From: Streptomyces sp. NBC_00708
Lineage (GTDB): Bacteria; Actinomycetota; Actinomycetes; Streptomycetales; Streptomycetaceae
Direction of reading: 5' to 3'
DNA length: 64,000 nt
NCBI GenBank assembly: GCA_036226585.1
Contig: CP108997.1
Span: 4,278,001 to 4,342,000, forward strand
The position numbers were made by a program, and so were the translations under genes. This document shows, piece after piece, positions 1-7,047 of this stretch. How positions within the stretch are numbered: position 1 is the stretch's first letter; each line of letters starts with the position of its first letter. Below the pieces are notes generated by a model that saw nothing but the letters and a program-made list of their open reading frames with translations, was not told the DNA's origin and did not search any database.

Positions 1-77
1 CACGTGCATTCCGACGACCGCAGCCGTGCGGCCAGTTCGACGATTTCGCTGCTGCTCAGCGCGTGCCATTGCGTCAT
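1..77 (-). CDS. possible 5' fragment of a gene running off the left edge
   Basis: An open frame starts at an ATG (complement of 75-77) and reads MTQWHALSSSEIVELAARLR and a few more residues before leaving the window. A G-rich stretch lies just upstream on the minus strand. Twenty-five residues are too few to assign a family. The codon pattern (G/C at third positions) is compatible with a real Streptomyces gene divergent from the gene at 239. It could also be a chance frame. Confidence 0.35.
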   Translation of the reverse strand, partial: MTQWHALSSSEIVELAARLRSSECT

Positions 78-238
78 ACGTCCCCCGGAGGCACGGCGCC
101 CCCGCCCTCCTCGCCCTCGTACGCCGGTCGGTGGCGCCGATCATGGCATACCAACGCCGCGCCTTGAGCGTGGAGTTGTACCACCAAGCGGTCAGCAGGG
201 CGAAGGGTGTGCCTACGGGGCGGACCTAGGATGACCGC

Positions 239-1633
239 ATGCCTACGACAAAGCGCCAATGTGCCACGTTCGCAGTGCTGTTCACGTTTCTTGTCAGCTT
301 GGCGGGGTGCGTGACAGAAGGGAACGGCGGTACCGGTACGGGAAAGGGTGCAGGCGCGTCGGGTGAGAAGCGGCCCTTGCCGAGGCCCCCGAAGGCCGGT
401 CCGGGCAACATCGTTGTCGAGGGCCGGGCGATTACCGGTTCCCGGCTGTCCGGGGTCCGCATGGTTCCGTACCGGCGTACGTACACCGATGGCGAGCTGT
501 ACGCGGCAGTAACGGGGTTCCGGTCGGTGGCATACGGGCGTGCCGAGCTGGAGGCGGCGTATGACGACGTCTTGAACCCTGGTGGGTCATCCCGGGGGAG
601 TCGGCCGGCCAACGTGGTGACGGCTATCTCGCCGGCGGTCCAGCGTGCCGCCGCAGACGCGCTGGGCGACCGCGAAGGAGCCGCGGTCGCCGTGGACGTG
701 CGGACAGGGCATATCCGTGCCCTGGTCAGTACCCCGTCGTACGACCCCTCCACCTTCAGCGGCAATGTCATGGCGGACAGCCGCGCATGGCTCCAACTGA
801 TGCATGACAAGCACCAGCCGTTGCGGAACCGGACAAGGAACGCAACCGCGCCCCCGGGTGAGACCTTTCATCTCATCGTCGCGGCAGCGGCCCTGGAGAA
901 GGGGCTCTACTCCTCGGTGGACGAGGTGACGCACTCCGAGGCCTCCTACACTCCGCCCGGCAGCAGCAAAGCGGTGACCGGTGACCGCGCCCATTGCGAG
1001 AACGCCTCGATTCGCACTGCGCTGCACTATGCGTGCGGGAACGTCTTCGCGCGGTTGGCGGTCGAAGTGGGCGACGTGGAAGTCACCTCCACAGCCGAGT
1101 CGTTCGGCTTCAACGATGACGAGCTGCGCATTCCGACGCTCCTCTATCCGAGTAACTACCCTGGTGGACGAAGCGCGGGGGACCTGGCCGCTGCGGCCAA
1201 CGGATCCGCAGGGGTCACGGCCACGCCCGTCCAGATGGCACGAGTGATGGCCGTCATCGCGGGCGGTGGCAAGCAGGTGTATCCGCAGCTTGTCACGAAG
1301 GTGGTCCGGGCCGACGGAAGCGTGGCGCCGCCGAAGGATCTCGCCCAGCACGATGGCCGCAGGGTGGTGGGACAACACACCGCCGAACAGTTGCAGTCGG
1401 CCTTGCGAACCTCGGCCGGTGGTGTGAGCGGGTGGGTGCGACAGTGGGACGTGGACCACGGTGCTGAGTCGGTCGCATGGTCCGTTTCCCTTGCTTCCTC
1501 GGCGGGAGGGGAGCCGATGGCCATCGCGGTGTACCTCTCCAACCCTCGAGCGTCGAGTGACCGCGCCGACGATGTCGCATTCACCGAGCGTGTCGCGGAA
1601 CGGATGCGCCTGGCCGCGGCTGAGGTGCGGTGA
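239..1633 (+). CDS. lipoprotein with a degenerate penicillin-binding (transpeptidase-like) domain
   Basis: This 464-residue protein has a lipoprotein signal peptide with lipobox LAGC (Cys24), so it should be anchored outside the membrane. Residues about 125-460 follow the class B PBP transpeptidase layout: an AVDVRTGHIRALVSTPSYDP block, the active-site block, FGFND, and TATPVQMARVMAVIAGGG. The catalytic motifs are not intact. The serine motif STFK is ETFH at 208-211 (NATAPPGETFH). The SxN position reads ACGN (265-268). The KTG region near 405-415 reads HGAESVAWS. Acyl-transfer activity and beta-lactam binding are therefore unlikely; a structural or regulatory cell-wall role is an inference. 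It stands alone and divergent from the fragment at the left edge. Confidence 0.85.
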   Translation: MPTTKRQCATFAVLFTFLVSLAGCVTEGNGGTGTGKGAGASGEKRPLPRPPKAGPGNIVVEGRAITGSRLSGVRMVPYRRTYTDGELYAAVTGFRSVAYGRAELEAAYDDVLNPGGSSRGSRPANVVTAISPAVQRAAADALGDREGAAVAVDVRTGHIRALVSTPSYDPSTFSGNVMADSRAWLQLMHDKHQPLRNRTRNATAPPGETFHLIVAAAALEKGLYSSVDEVTHSEASYTPPGSSKAVTGDRAHCENASIRTALHYACGNVFARLAVEVGDVEVTSTAESFGFNDDELRIPTLLYPSNYPGGRSAGDLAAAANGSAGVTATPVQMARVMAVIAGGGKQVYPQLVTKVVRADGSVAPPKDLAQHDGRRVVGQHTAEQLQSALRTSAGGVSGWVRQWDVDHGAESVAWSVSLASSAGGEPMAIAVYLSNPRASSDRADDVAFTERVAERMRLAAAEVR

Positions 1634-1672
1634 CTGACGGGGCGCACCGCAAAGCTCAGGCTGCGTCGGCGG

Positions 1673-2020
1673 TCAGCACGGAGACCCGCAGTCGCTCGCC
1701 GCCTGCGGTCCGGCCAGGACGTCGAAGCCGTAGCCGACGGCGGCGAGTCCCGCGACGGCCGCCGCCAGTCCGTACGCGGTGCGCCACCGGCCGCGTACGG
1801 CGGCGAAGGCGGCCAGGGCGGCGACGGTCCCGCTGGCGAGCAGGACCGGCAGGCCCAGCAGGAGTACGTCGGTGTTCCGCTCACCCTCGAAGGCGCCGAA
1901 GAGGCCCCTGCGGCCGTACGGAAGCCAGACCGCGAGGCCCGCGAGGGCGCCGAGCAGCGCGGTGAGGAGCCCTGCGGCGCCGGTGAGGGCTTCGCGCCGG
2001 GACGTCTGTTCGGTTTCCAT
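1673..2020 (-). CDS. small integral membrane protein, unknown function
   Basis: A 115-residue protein with a short charged N-terminus and three predicted membrane segments (about 14-33, 50-75 and 82-104). It ends in a Cys-containing tail, DCGSPC. The start is the ATG at 2020; upstream on the minus strand is TCTCTCCGTAC, with no strong Shine-Dalgarno sequence. It lies convergent with the PBP-like gene and 42 bases downstream of the next minus-strand gene, so it may be cotranscribed with it. No family was recognised. It resembles the small hydrophobic proteins common in Streptomyces. Confidence 0.65.
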   Translation of the reverse strand: METEQTSRREALTGAAGLLTALLGALAGLAVWLPYGRRGLFGAFEGERNTDVLLLGLPVLLASGTVAALAAFAAVRGRWRTAYGLAAAVAGLAAVGYGFDVLAGPQAASDCGSPC

Positions 2021-2062
2021 GTACGGAGAGACGCTCGGCCGGGCCCCGGCGGTTTCGCCCGG

Positions 2063-2992
2063 TCAGGCGGATGGCGGGTCGTTGGCGGCGTCGAGAGTGA
2101 GCTCCTCTGCGGCCATGTCGAGGAAGTGGTATTCCGACACCCTGGTACGGCCGACGGCATCGAGTTTGCGTCTGAAGCGCACCCGGAAATGCACGTTGTC
2201 CCCCAAAACCAAGCGCATGCGGAAGAGCTGGTCCGGCTCGACGCGTACGTCGTAAGCGGTAGCGTTCTGAGCCACCCCGGACTTCACTTTGACCACACCG
2301 CTGCTGCGCAGCTCGGTGATATGGCCGGAGATCGTGATTTCCTGATCATCGTCCCGTGTGGCCTGGAGCCGCTTCGCGTATTGAACTCCTCGCTGCGTCA
2401 GGTCTGCCTGCCGTACGCCTCCGTCTGCCGCGTACCAGGTCAGGCCGAGATTCAGCTGGAGGCGCTCCAGCGCTTTGGACAAGGCATCGACTGAATCGAA
2501 GAGCTGGGCCCATTCCCGCACGTCGCTCTCCTCCTCCAAAGCGGTGAGGAGGCGGGCGAACGTACGCACCCCCTTGTCCGCAGCTGTGGGCACAGAACCT
2601 TCGAGTGCTTCCGGATCAGGCACCACCGACACGACCGGGCGGGCATGGACGACCGTGCTGCCCCGCGACAGCCCGGTGACCTCGAGCTCGACAGGCGTGC
2701 CCGCCGCCTTGGAGACCGCCTTCTCGACAGGGTCCAGGAGCGCGTTGCCCCACTGGAAGCGCAATGCTCCGCGCTCGGCCTCCGGGCCGCTGAGACGAAG
2801 GCGAAGTTCTTCCTGGAGGGTGGCCCCGGGCTGGTACCTCCGCATGGCTTCGAGGCGGCTCATACGGTGGTCCGCCTCGATCTCGGCGCCATCCCGGTCT
2901 TCTGTGCCCAGTGCGTCCAGCAGCTGTGCGGTGGCGTCCGGGTCCTGGGCGCGGGCCGCACGCATGCGCCGGCGCCAACTGCTCTCGCTCAC
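2063..2992 (-). CDS. hypothetical protein paired with a nucleotidyltransferase-like gene
   Basis: A 309-residue soluble protein. I chose the GTG at 2990-2992 because it overlaps the TGA of the upstream gene as GTGA, indicating translational coupling; a longer frame exists to 3082. The N-terminal third is Arg/Glu-rich and helical. The middle (about 75-200) has an alpha/beta pattern. The last 90 residues (from about ITISGHITELRSSG) look like a beta-rich, possibly OB-like domain ending in FRVRFRRKLDAVGRTRVSEYHFLDM. I recognise no named family. The tight coupling suggests it works with the product at 2989-3597, for example as its partner or antagonist. Confidence 0.7.
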   Translation of the reverse strand: MSESSWRRRMRAARAQDPDATAQLLDALGTEDRDGAEIEADHRMSRLEAMRRYQPGATLQEELRLRLSGPEAERGALRFQWGNALLDPVEKAVSKAAGTPVELEVTGLSRGSTVVHARPVVSVVPDPEALEGSVPTAADKGVRTFARLLTALEEESDVREWAQLFDSVDALSKALERLQLNLGLTWYAADGGVRQADLTQRGVQYAKRLQATRDDDQEITISGHITELRSSGVVKVKSGVAQNATAYDVRVEPDQLFRMRLVLGDNVHFRVRFRRKLDAVGRTRVSEYHFLDMAAEELTLDAANDPPSA

Positions 2993-3597
2993 AGTCGCAC
3001 CTCCAGGTAGCCACGTACGGGTGCCGCACTCGCCTCGGTCGGGGCTTGGTCGTTTCCGGCCGGAAGGCGGCACCGCTGCCACCAGTCGTCCCAGATTCCA
3101 CGGTGCAAGAAGTATGTCTGGTCATCCGGCGAGACGCTTTGCAGCTCGAAAACCGACGCTACCGGACGGTATCCCACGCGGAGGGGCGAGACGCCGAACT
3201 TACGCAGCATGGGGTCTCGGCTCTTGAATGCGGTGGTGAGCCACTTCGAGCCGGGGTTTCCTCTGACCGAAGCCTCGGCTGCCACATCGACGAACACAGT
3301 CGCATCGATGTTCCGGGGGTCCTGCTTCGCACTGACGAAGCTTCCGCCGAGCCAGACGCGGTGGATCAGGGCCCGGCCCTGCAACTCTTCGGAATAGATG
3401 TCCTCAAGCGTCACGAAGTGGCCGAGGTACTCCTGGAATCCATCCCACAGAGTGGGGCGACGCACTGACTGGGCGAACAGAGGGTTGCCCACCAGGAGGT
3501 ACTCGGCCTCGTCCATGGTCACCGAGAAGCGCCCAGGCGGGAGAAACCCGTCCGCAGTGAAGTCCAGCAGCACAGGCTCCCCCGTCACACTCTCCAC
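2989..3597 (-). CDS. nucleotidyltransferase-fold protein (DUF6932-like)
   Basis: A 202-residue protein. Residues 82-104 (WLGGSFVSAKQDPRNIDATV and following) match the nucleotidyltransferase signature: a GS pair (85-86), about ten residues, then an Asp motif. The usual DxD-type start is Asn96-Ile-Asp98 here, so activity is uncertain. The N-terminal segment FLPPGRFSVTMDEAEYLLV and the block RRPTLWDGFQEYL resemble DUF6932 proteins as I recall them. The start is a GTG at 3595-3597 without a clear Shine-Dalgarno; nearby GTG codons are possible. Its stop overlaps the start of the following gene. Similar folds occur in MNT-type antitoxins and in RNA-modifying toxins; which applies is unknown. Confidence 0.65.
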   Translation of the reverse strand: MESVTGEPVLLDFTADGFLPPGRFSVTMDEAEYLLVGNPLFAQSVRRPTLWDGFQEYLGHFVTLEDIYSEELQGRALIHRVWLGGSFVSAKQDPRNIDATVFVDVAAEASVRGNPGSKWLTTAFKSRDPMLRKFGVSPLRVGYRPVASVFELQSVSPDDQTYFLHRGIWDDWWQRCRLPAGNDQAPTEASAAPVRGYLEVRL

Positions 3598-3694
3598 CCG
3601 ATATCCGGGGCGTTCACGGTATCGGCTCCCTATCTGGTGGAAAACAGGAATCGATGGAAAAGCAGTGTTCGCGCGTGAGGTGATGCCGCTGGTC

Positions 3695-4615
3695 TCAGCA
3701 TGCCTGGGCCTGCTGACGGCCGGTGGAGAGATGCGCGTGGGTCGTGGCCGTTTCGTCGGTGCGGCAGTCGCGGCAGTGGCCCGGTTCCGGGGCGCGGAAG
3801 ACGCGGTCGCAGCGGTCGCAGTCCTGGAACGGGTCGATCTCGGGGGCGGGGTCCGGTGCCGGGAGGTCGGGGAGGGGCGGTGGGAGGAGGTTGGTGATGC
3901 GGGTGCGGACGAAGCGGGCCGGGTGTTTTACGGGGATCGGGAGGTCGCTCGTCAGGGCGTGCCGGATGGTCTCGGGGTGCGCCTCGCGTTCCAGCCAGGT
4001 GGCGATGGCCGGGGCGAGTTCCCTGACGTCCCGCTCCGAGAGCGTGAGCGAGGGCGCGTAGCGGCGGAGGCCCGCGAGGAGGGTGGTGGCCGTCCGGCGC
4101 AGTTCCTCGGTGGGGGCCTGCGGTTCGGGGAGGGGTGGGGGCGGTGCGGCGGGGGCCGTTACGGGGGCGGGGGCCGGTGGTGGCGGGGGTTCCTGGGCGG
4201 CGGGCTTCCGGCGCGGGGGCGGGGGCGGCGGGGGTGTGGTCGTGATCGGCTGGTTGAACGACGTCGTGCGCGTGACGACGCGGCCGTCCGTGAGGCGCAG
4301 GCGGCTGCGCAGGAGGTAGCCCGCGGCCTCCAGCTGGTTCAGCGCGGCGGCGATGCGGGCCTCGCTCTCCGGGAAGCGGGCGGAGAGGGCCTTGATGCCG
4401 ACCTTCGCCCCTGCGGGCAGCGACTGGATGTGCGCGGCCAGGCCGATCGCGGTGAGTGACAGACCCCGGTGCTGGGCGAGGTGGTTGCCGATGACCGTGA
4501 AGCCGGAGAGGTGGCGGACGTTGACGTGGATGACGCCGGAACCCGGCGTGACGTCGTGGGGCCCGGGGGAGCCGGGCGGGGCGCAAGGCGCCGCGATAAC
4601 CTGCGGGATAGCCAT
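3695..4615 (-). CDS. helix-turn-helix protein with a proline-rich linker and C-terminal zinc ribbon
   Basis: A 306-residue protein started at the ATG at 4613-4615, which is preceded by GAGGAAG; a longer frame exists to 4708. Residues about 30-110 look like a winged-helix domain of the replication-initiator or transcription-regulator type (LSLTAIGLAAHIQSLPAGAKV, then ALNQLEAAGYL). A low-complexity Pro/Ala linker follows (about 120-170), then a helical block. Near the C-terminus is a CxxC...CxxC zinc ribbon (CDRCDRVFRAPEPGHCRDCR). Such proteins are frequent in Streptomyces and are usually annotated as helix-turn-helix proteins. The 282 bases upstream, to 4897, hold no other gene that I can support. 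Confidence 0.75.
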   Translation of the reverse strand: MAIPQVIAAPCAPPGSPGPHDVTPGSGVIHVNVRHLSGFTVIGNHLAQHRGLSLTAIGLAAHIQSLPAGAKVGIKALSARFPESEARIAAALNQLEAAGYLLRSRLRLTDGRVVTRTTSFNQPITTTPPPPPPPRRKPAAQEPPPPPAPAPVTAPAAPPPPLPEPQAPTEELRRTATTLLAGLRRYAPSLTLSERDVRELAPAIATWLEREAHPETIRHALTSDLPIPVKHPARFVRTRITNLLPPPLPDLPAPDPAPEIDPFQDCDRCDRVFRAPEPGHCRDCRTDETATTHAHLSTGRQQAQAC

Positions 4616-4897
4616 CAGGAAGCGGTTTCTTCCTCGTTGGTCAGGCCCTCGGTGGAGATTGGTGTCTCGCCGGGGGCCGCTGCGTTCTGTGGTTGTCGCG
4701 GCGAGCATATGCCGGACAACCCGTCCCGGATCCAGCCCAGTTGCCGTTCTTCACTCGCGCGAGTGATGCAGGTCAGAGCGAGGGTGGGTGGGGTTGGGTC
4801 GGGTTCTTTCCCCAGGTTCTTTAAAAGCCTTAAAGCGTCGCGGGCCGCCGCGTTCCGGCTCACCGGGTCGCGGCCGGCCACGACCCGGTGGAGCCCG

Positions 4898-5320
4898 TCA
4901 CGGTACGAGATCGAGCTCGGCCCACACCGTCTTGCGCGGCACCGGCCCCGCGACGACGCCCCAGCGGTCGGCCAGCGCCTCCACGATGAGCAGGCCCCGG
5001 CCACTCTCCGCGTCCGGCGCCGGGGTGTCGGGCACGGGCAGCTCGTCGCCCCGGGTGTCGGTCAGCTCGATCCGCAGCGACGTGTCGGTCGCGATGAGGC
5101 TCAGCCGGAAGTCCCGGCCCGGCACGCGGCCGTGCGCGGCGGCGTTGGCGGCCAGCTCCGCCACGATGTGCGCCGCCGATTCGGTGGGAAGCCCCCAGCT
5201 GCCCAAGTGCGCCGTCGTGAGCAGCCGCGCGAGCCGTGCGCCCCGGCGCGTGGGGGAGAGCTGCACGGCGAACTGCCGGGCGGGAGCGGAACGTTCGGTT
5301 CGGGTGATTTCTCGATTCAC
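4898..5320 (-). CDS. ATP-binding protein, anti-sigma-factor-like (HATPase_c)
   Basis: A 140-residue single-domain GHKL ATPase. The N-box is visible as ELAANAAAHG and the G-box as SGRGLLIVEALADRWG. There is no histidine-kinase phosphoacceptor or membrane segment, as in the RsbW/SpoIIAB-like family that is very abundant in Streptomyces. The start is a GTG at 5318-5320. It is divergent from the XRE/DUF5753 gene across 163 bases. The combination of this ATPase, an XRE regulator and DUF397 proteins recalls the whiJ/abaA-type loci that modulate development and antibiotic production. That role is inferred from context here. Confidence 0.85.
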   Translation of the reverse strand: MNREITRTERSAPARQFAVQLSPTRRGARLARLLTTAHLGSWGLPTESAAHIVAELAANAAAHGRVPGRDFRLSLIATDTSLRIELTDTRGDELPVPDTPAPDAESGRGLLIVEALADRWGVVAGPVPRKTVWAELDLVP

Positions 5321-5483
5321 GTCACTCAGGGTGGCCGCGCGCGCCTACCGTGAACAGTGACTCGGTGCTTACGTACGGTCATTGTCCCGAGCTTGTCCAG
5401 CGTTGTCCCCGCTGTACGGGGTGACGCCCGGGGGACGTACACGGTTGAGGAAGAACGGCACGCGCGCGGGAAGCGGGGCTTGG

Positions 5484-6353
5484 ATGAGTGTGGACGAGAT
5501 CGGTACGGAGTGGCAGGCGGACGAGCCGGGCTGGGACGTCGATCCCGATGACGAGTCGGGCGTCGCGGTGATCGCCGCCGTGGGGCGCCAGATCAGGGCG
5601 TGGCGGGAGGCGGCGGGCCTGACGGCGGCGGAGTTGGGTGCCGCGATGGGGTACGGCGAGAACCTCGTCTACAAGGTGGAGGGCGGTCGCCGGATCCCCC
5701 GCCCGGAGTTCCTGGACAAGGCGGACGGCGTGTGTGGTGCGAACGGCAAGATCGCTGCGATGAAGCAGGACCTGGCGACTGTCCGGTACCCGAAGCAGGT
5801 GCGGGACCTGGCGAAGCTGGAGGCGAAGGCCGTCGAGCTGTCGGCGTACGGCAGCCACAACTTGCACGGCCTCCTGCAGACAGAGGAGTACGCCCGAGCC
5901 CTCATCGGTACGAGGCGTCCCGTCCTTTCGGCGGATGACCTGGAACGAGCCGTGGCCGGACGTGTGGCCAGGCAGTCCATTTTCGACCGGATGCCCGCAC
6001 CCGAACTCAGCTTCGTGCAGGAGGAGTCCTCGCTGCGCCGTCCGGTCGGAGGCGTGGCAGTGTGGCGTCGGCAACTGGACAACCTGCTGCGGTTAGGCGA
6101 GTTGCCCTTCGTGGACATCCAGGTAATGCCTACCTCCCGGTGGGATCACCCAGGGACGGGCGGGCGTATCCAAGTCCTGAAGTTCGCCGACGGATCGGCA
6201 GTTGGGCGTGCAGACGATGAGTTCGCAGGCAGGCCCATTGCTCACCCGAAGCAGCTCCGTATCCTTGAGCTAGGGTTTGGCATCATCCGGGCTCGGGCTC
6301 TGACGCCGGAGGAGTCCTTGGCCTTCATCGAGCAAGTGCGGGGAGAGACATGA
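5484..6353 (+). CDS. XRE-family regulator with a DUF5753 domain
   Basis: A 289-residue protein started at the ATG at 5484; an upstream in-frame start at 5382 has no support. The helix-turn-helix occupies about residues 30-85 (IRAWREAAGLTAAELGAAMG, then LVYKVEGGRRIPRPEFL). The rest is a DUF5753 domain with typical blocks AVELSAYGSHNLHGLLQTEEYARAL and LSFVQEESSLRRPVG. These regulators pair with DUF397 proteins encoded just downstream, in whiJ-like and Scr1/Scr2-like loci. The stop overlaps the first DUF397 start as ATGA. It probably binds its own promoter region and is antagonised by a DUF397 partner; that is known for some family members and inferred here. Confidence 0.92.
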   Translation: MSVDEIGTEWQADEPGWDVDPDDESGVAVIAAVGRQIRAWREAAGLTAAELGAAMGYGENLVYKVEGGRRIPRPEFLDKADGVCGANGKIAAMKQDLATVRYPKQVRDLAKLEAKAVELSAYGSHNLHGLLQTEEYARALIGTRRPVLSADDLERAVAGRVARQSIFDRMPAPELSFVQEESSLRRPVGGVAVWRRQLDNLLRLGELPFVDIQVMPTSRWDHPGTGGRIQVLKFADGSAVGRADDEFAGRPIAHPKQLRILELGFGIIRARALTPEESLAFIEQVRGET

Positions 6354-6559
6354 CCCACAGGCCAACTGCCGGGGAAGCCTCTGAGCTGCGGTGGTTCAAG
6401 AGCAGCTACAGCGACAGCAGTAACCCCAACGACTGCGTCGAGGTCGCTACGGCTCCGGGTGCTGTGCACGTACGCGATTCCAAGAACGTCCAGGGCCCCA
6501 GCCTCGCCGTCGCGCCCCGGACCTGGGCAGGCTTCGTTTCGTTCGCTGTCGACTGCTAG
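6350..6559 (+). CDS. DUF397 protein, copy 1
   Basis: A 69-residue protein starting at the ATG that overlaps the stop of the XRE gene (ATGA). It shows the full DUF397 pattern: LRWFKSSYSDSSNPNDCVEV, then HVRDSKN and TWAGFVSFA. DUF397 proteins act as small partners or antitoxin-like antagonists of the adjacent XRE/DUF5753 regulators. This copy is the most divergent of the three in tandem: its segment VQGPSLAVAPRTWAGF differs from the near-identical LSVSPLAFGETAWAGF of copies 2 and 3. Confidence 0.93.
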   Translation: MTHRPTAGEASELRWFKSSYSDSSNPNDCVEVATAPGAVHVRDSKNVQGPSLAVAPRTWAGFVSFAVDC

Positions 6560-6581
6560 TCCTTGGCAGGCTTGGAGAGAC

Positions 6582-6761
6582 ATGATCCTGGAGTGGTTCA
6601 AGAGCAGCTACAGCAGCGGCAGCGAGGGGGACTCGTGCGTCGAGGTCGCGGCGGCGCCCGGCGCGGTGCATGTCCGTGACTCCAAGGACCTGTCCGTGTC
6701 GCCGCTCGCCTTCGGTGAGACCGCGTGGGCGGGGTTCGTTTCGTACGCCGCTGACTGCTGA
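6582..6761 (+). CDS. DUF397 protein, copy 2
   Basis: A 59-residue DUF397 protein. The ATG at 6582 follows TTGGAGAGAC, a good ribosome binding site; longer frames exist upstream but run through copy 1 in another phase. It begins MILEWFKSSYSSGSEGDSCV, lacking the short N-terminal extension of the other copies. From HVRDSKDLSVSPLAFGETAW onward it is nearly identical to copy 3, pointing to a recent tandem duplication. It lies 22 bases after copy 1 and is presumably in the same operon. Confidence 0.92.
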   Translation: MILEWFKSSYSSGSEGDSCVEVAAAPGAVHVRDSKDLSVSPLAFGETAWAGFVSYAADC

Positions 6762-6784
6762 CCTTGCATACGTTGGGAGACGTG

Positions 6785-6979
6785 ATGGGCGACGAGGCTT
6801 TCGAGCTGGAGTGGTTCAAGAGCAGCTACAGCGACAGCAGCGACGGTCACGACTGCGTCGAGGTCGCGGCGGCACCCGGTTCGGTGCACGTCCGCGACTC
6901 GAAGGACCTCTCCGTGTCGCCGCTCGCCTTCGGCGAGACCGCGTGGGCCGGGTTCGTCTCGTTCGCCGCAGCCCGCTGA
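6785..6979 (+). CDS. DUF397 protein, copy 3
   Basis: A 64-residue DUF397 protein. The start is the ATG at 6785 with GGGAGA upstream (TTGGGAGACGTG); a longer frame from 6764 would begin inside the 23-base spacer after copy 2. It carries LEWFKSSYSDSSDGHDCVEV and the HVRDSKDLSVSPLAFGETAW block shared with copy 2. The cluster ends right after it at a strong intrinsic terminator. Confidence 0.92.
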   Translation: MGDEAFELEWFKSSYSDSSDGHDCVEVAAAPGSVHVRDSKDLSVSPLAFGETAWAGFVSFAAAR

Positions 6980-6991
6980 GCCCGCAGTAAT

Positions 6992-7023
6992 CGGCCCCCG
7001 CATCGCGCGGGGGCCGTTTCTTT
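6992..7023 (+). terminator. rho-independent terminator of the XRE/DUF397 operon
   Basis: Perfect inverted repeat CGGCCCCCGC (6992-7001) and GCGGGGGCCG (7007-7016) with a 5-base loop, followed by TTTCTTTC. It sits just after the last DUF397 gene and abuts the 3' end of the convergent RNA-repair operon, so it may work in both directions. Confidence 0.85.
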
Positions 7024-7047
7024 CAAGCCCGTCCGGCGTTTGAGGAC
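7023..7047 (-). repeat. dispersed 25-bp repeat containing the stop codon of the DUF504-EEP gene
   Basis: A copy with one change (CAAACGCC on the minus strand). Read in the frame of the minus-strand gene it encodes the last residues SSNAGRA and the TGA stop. Confidence 0.85.
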
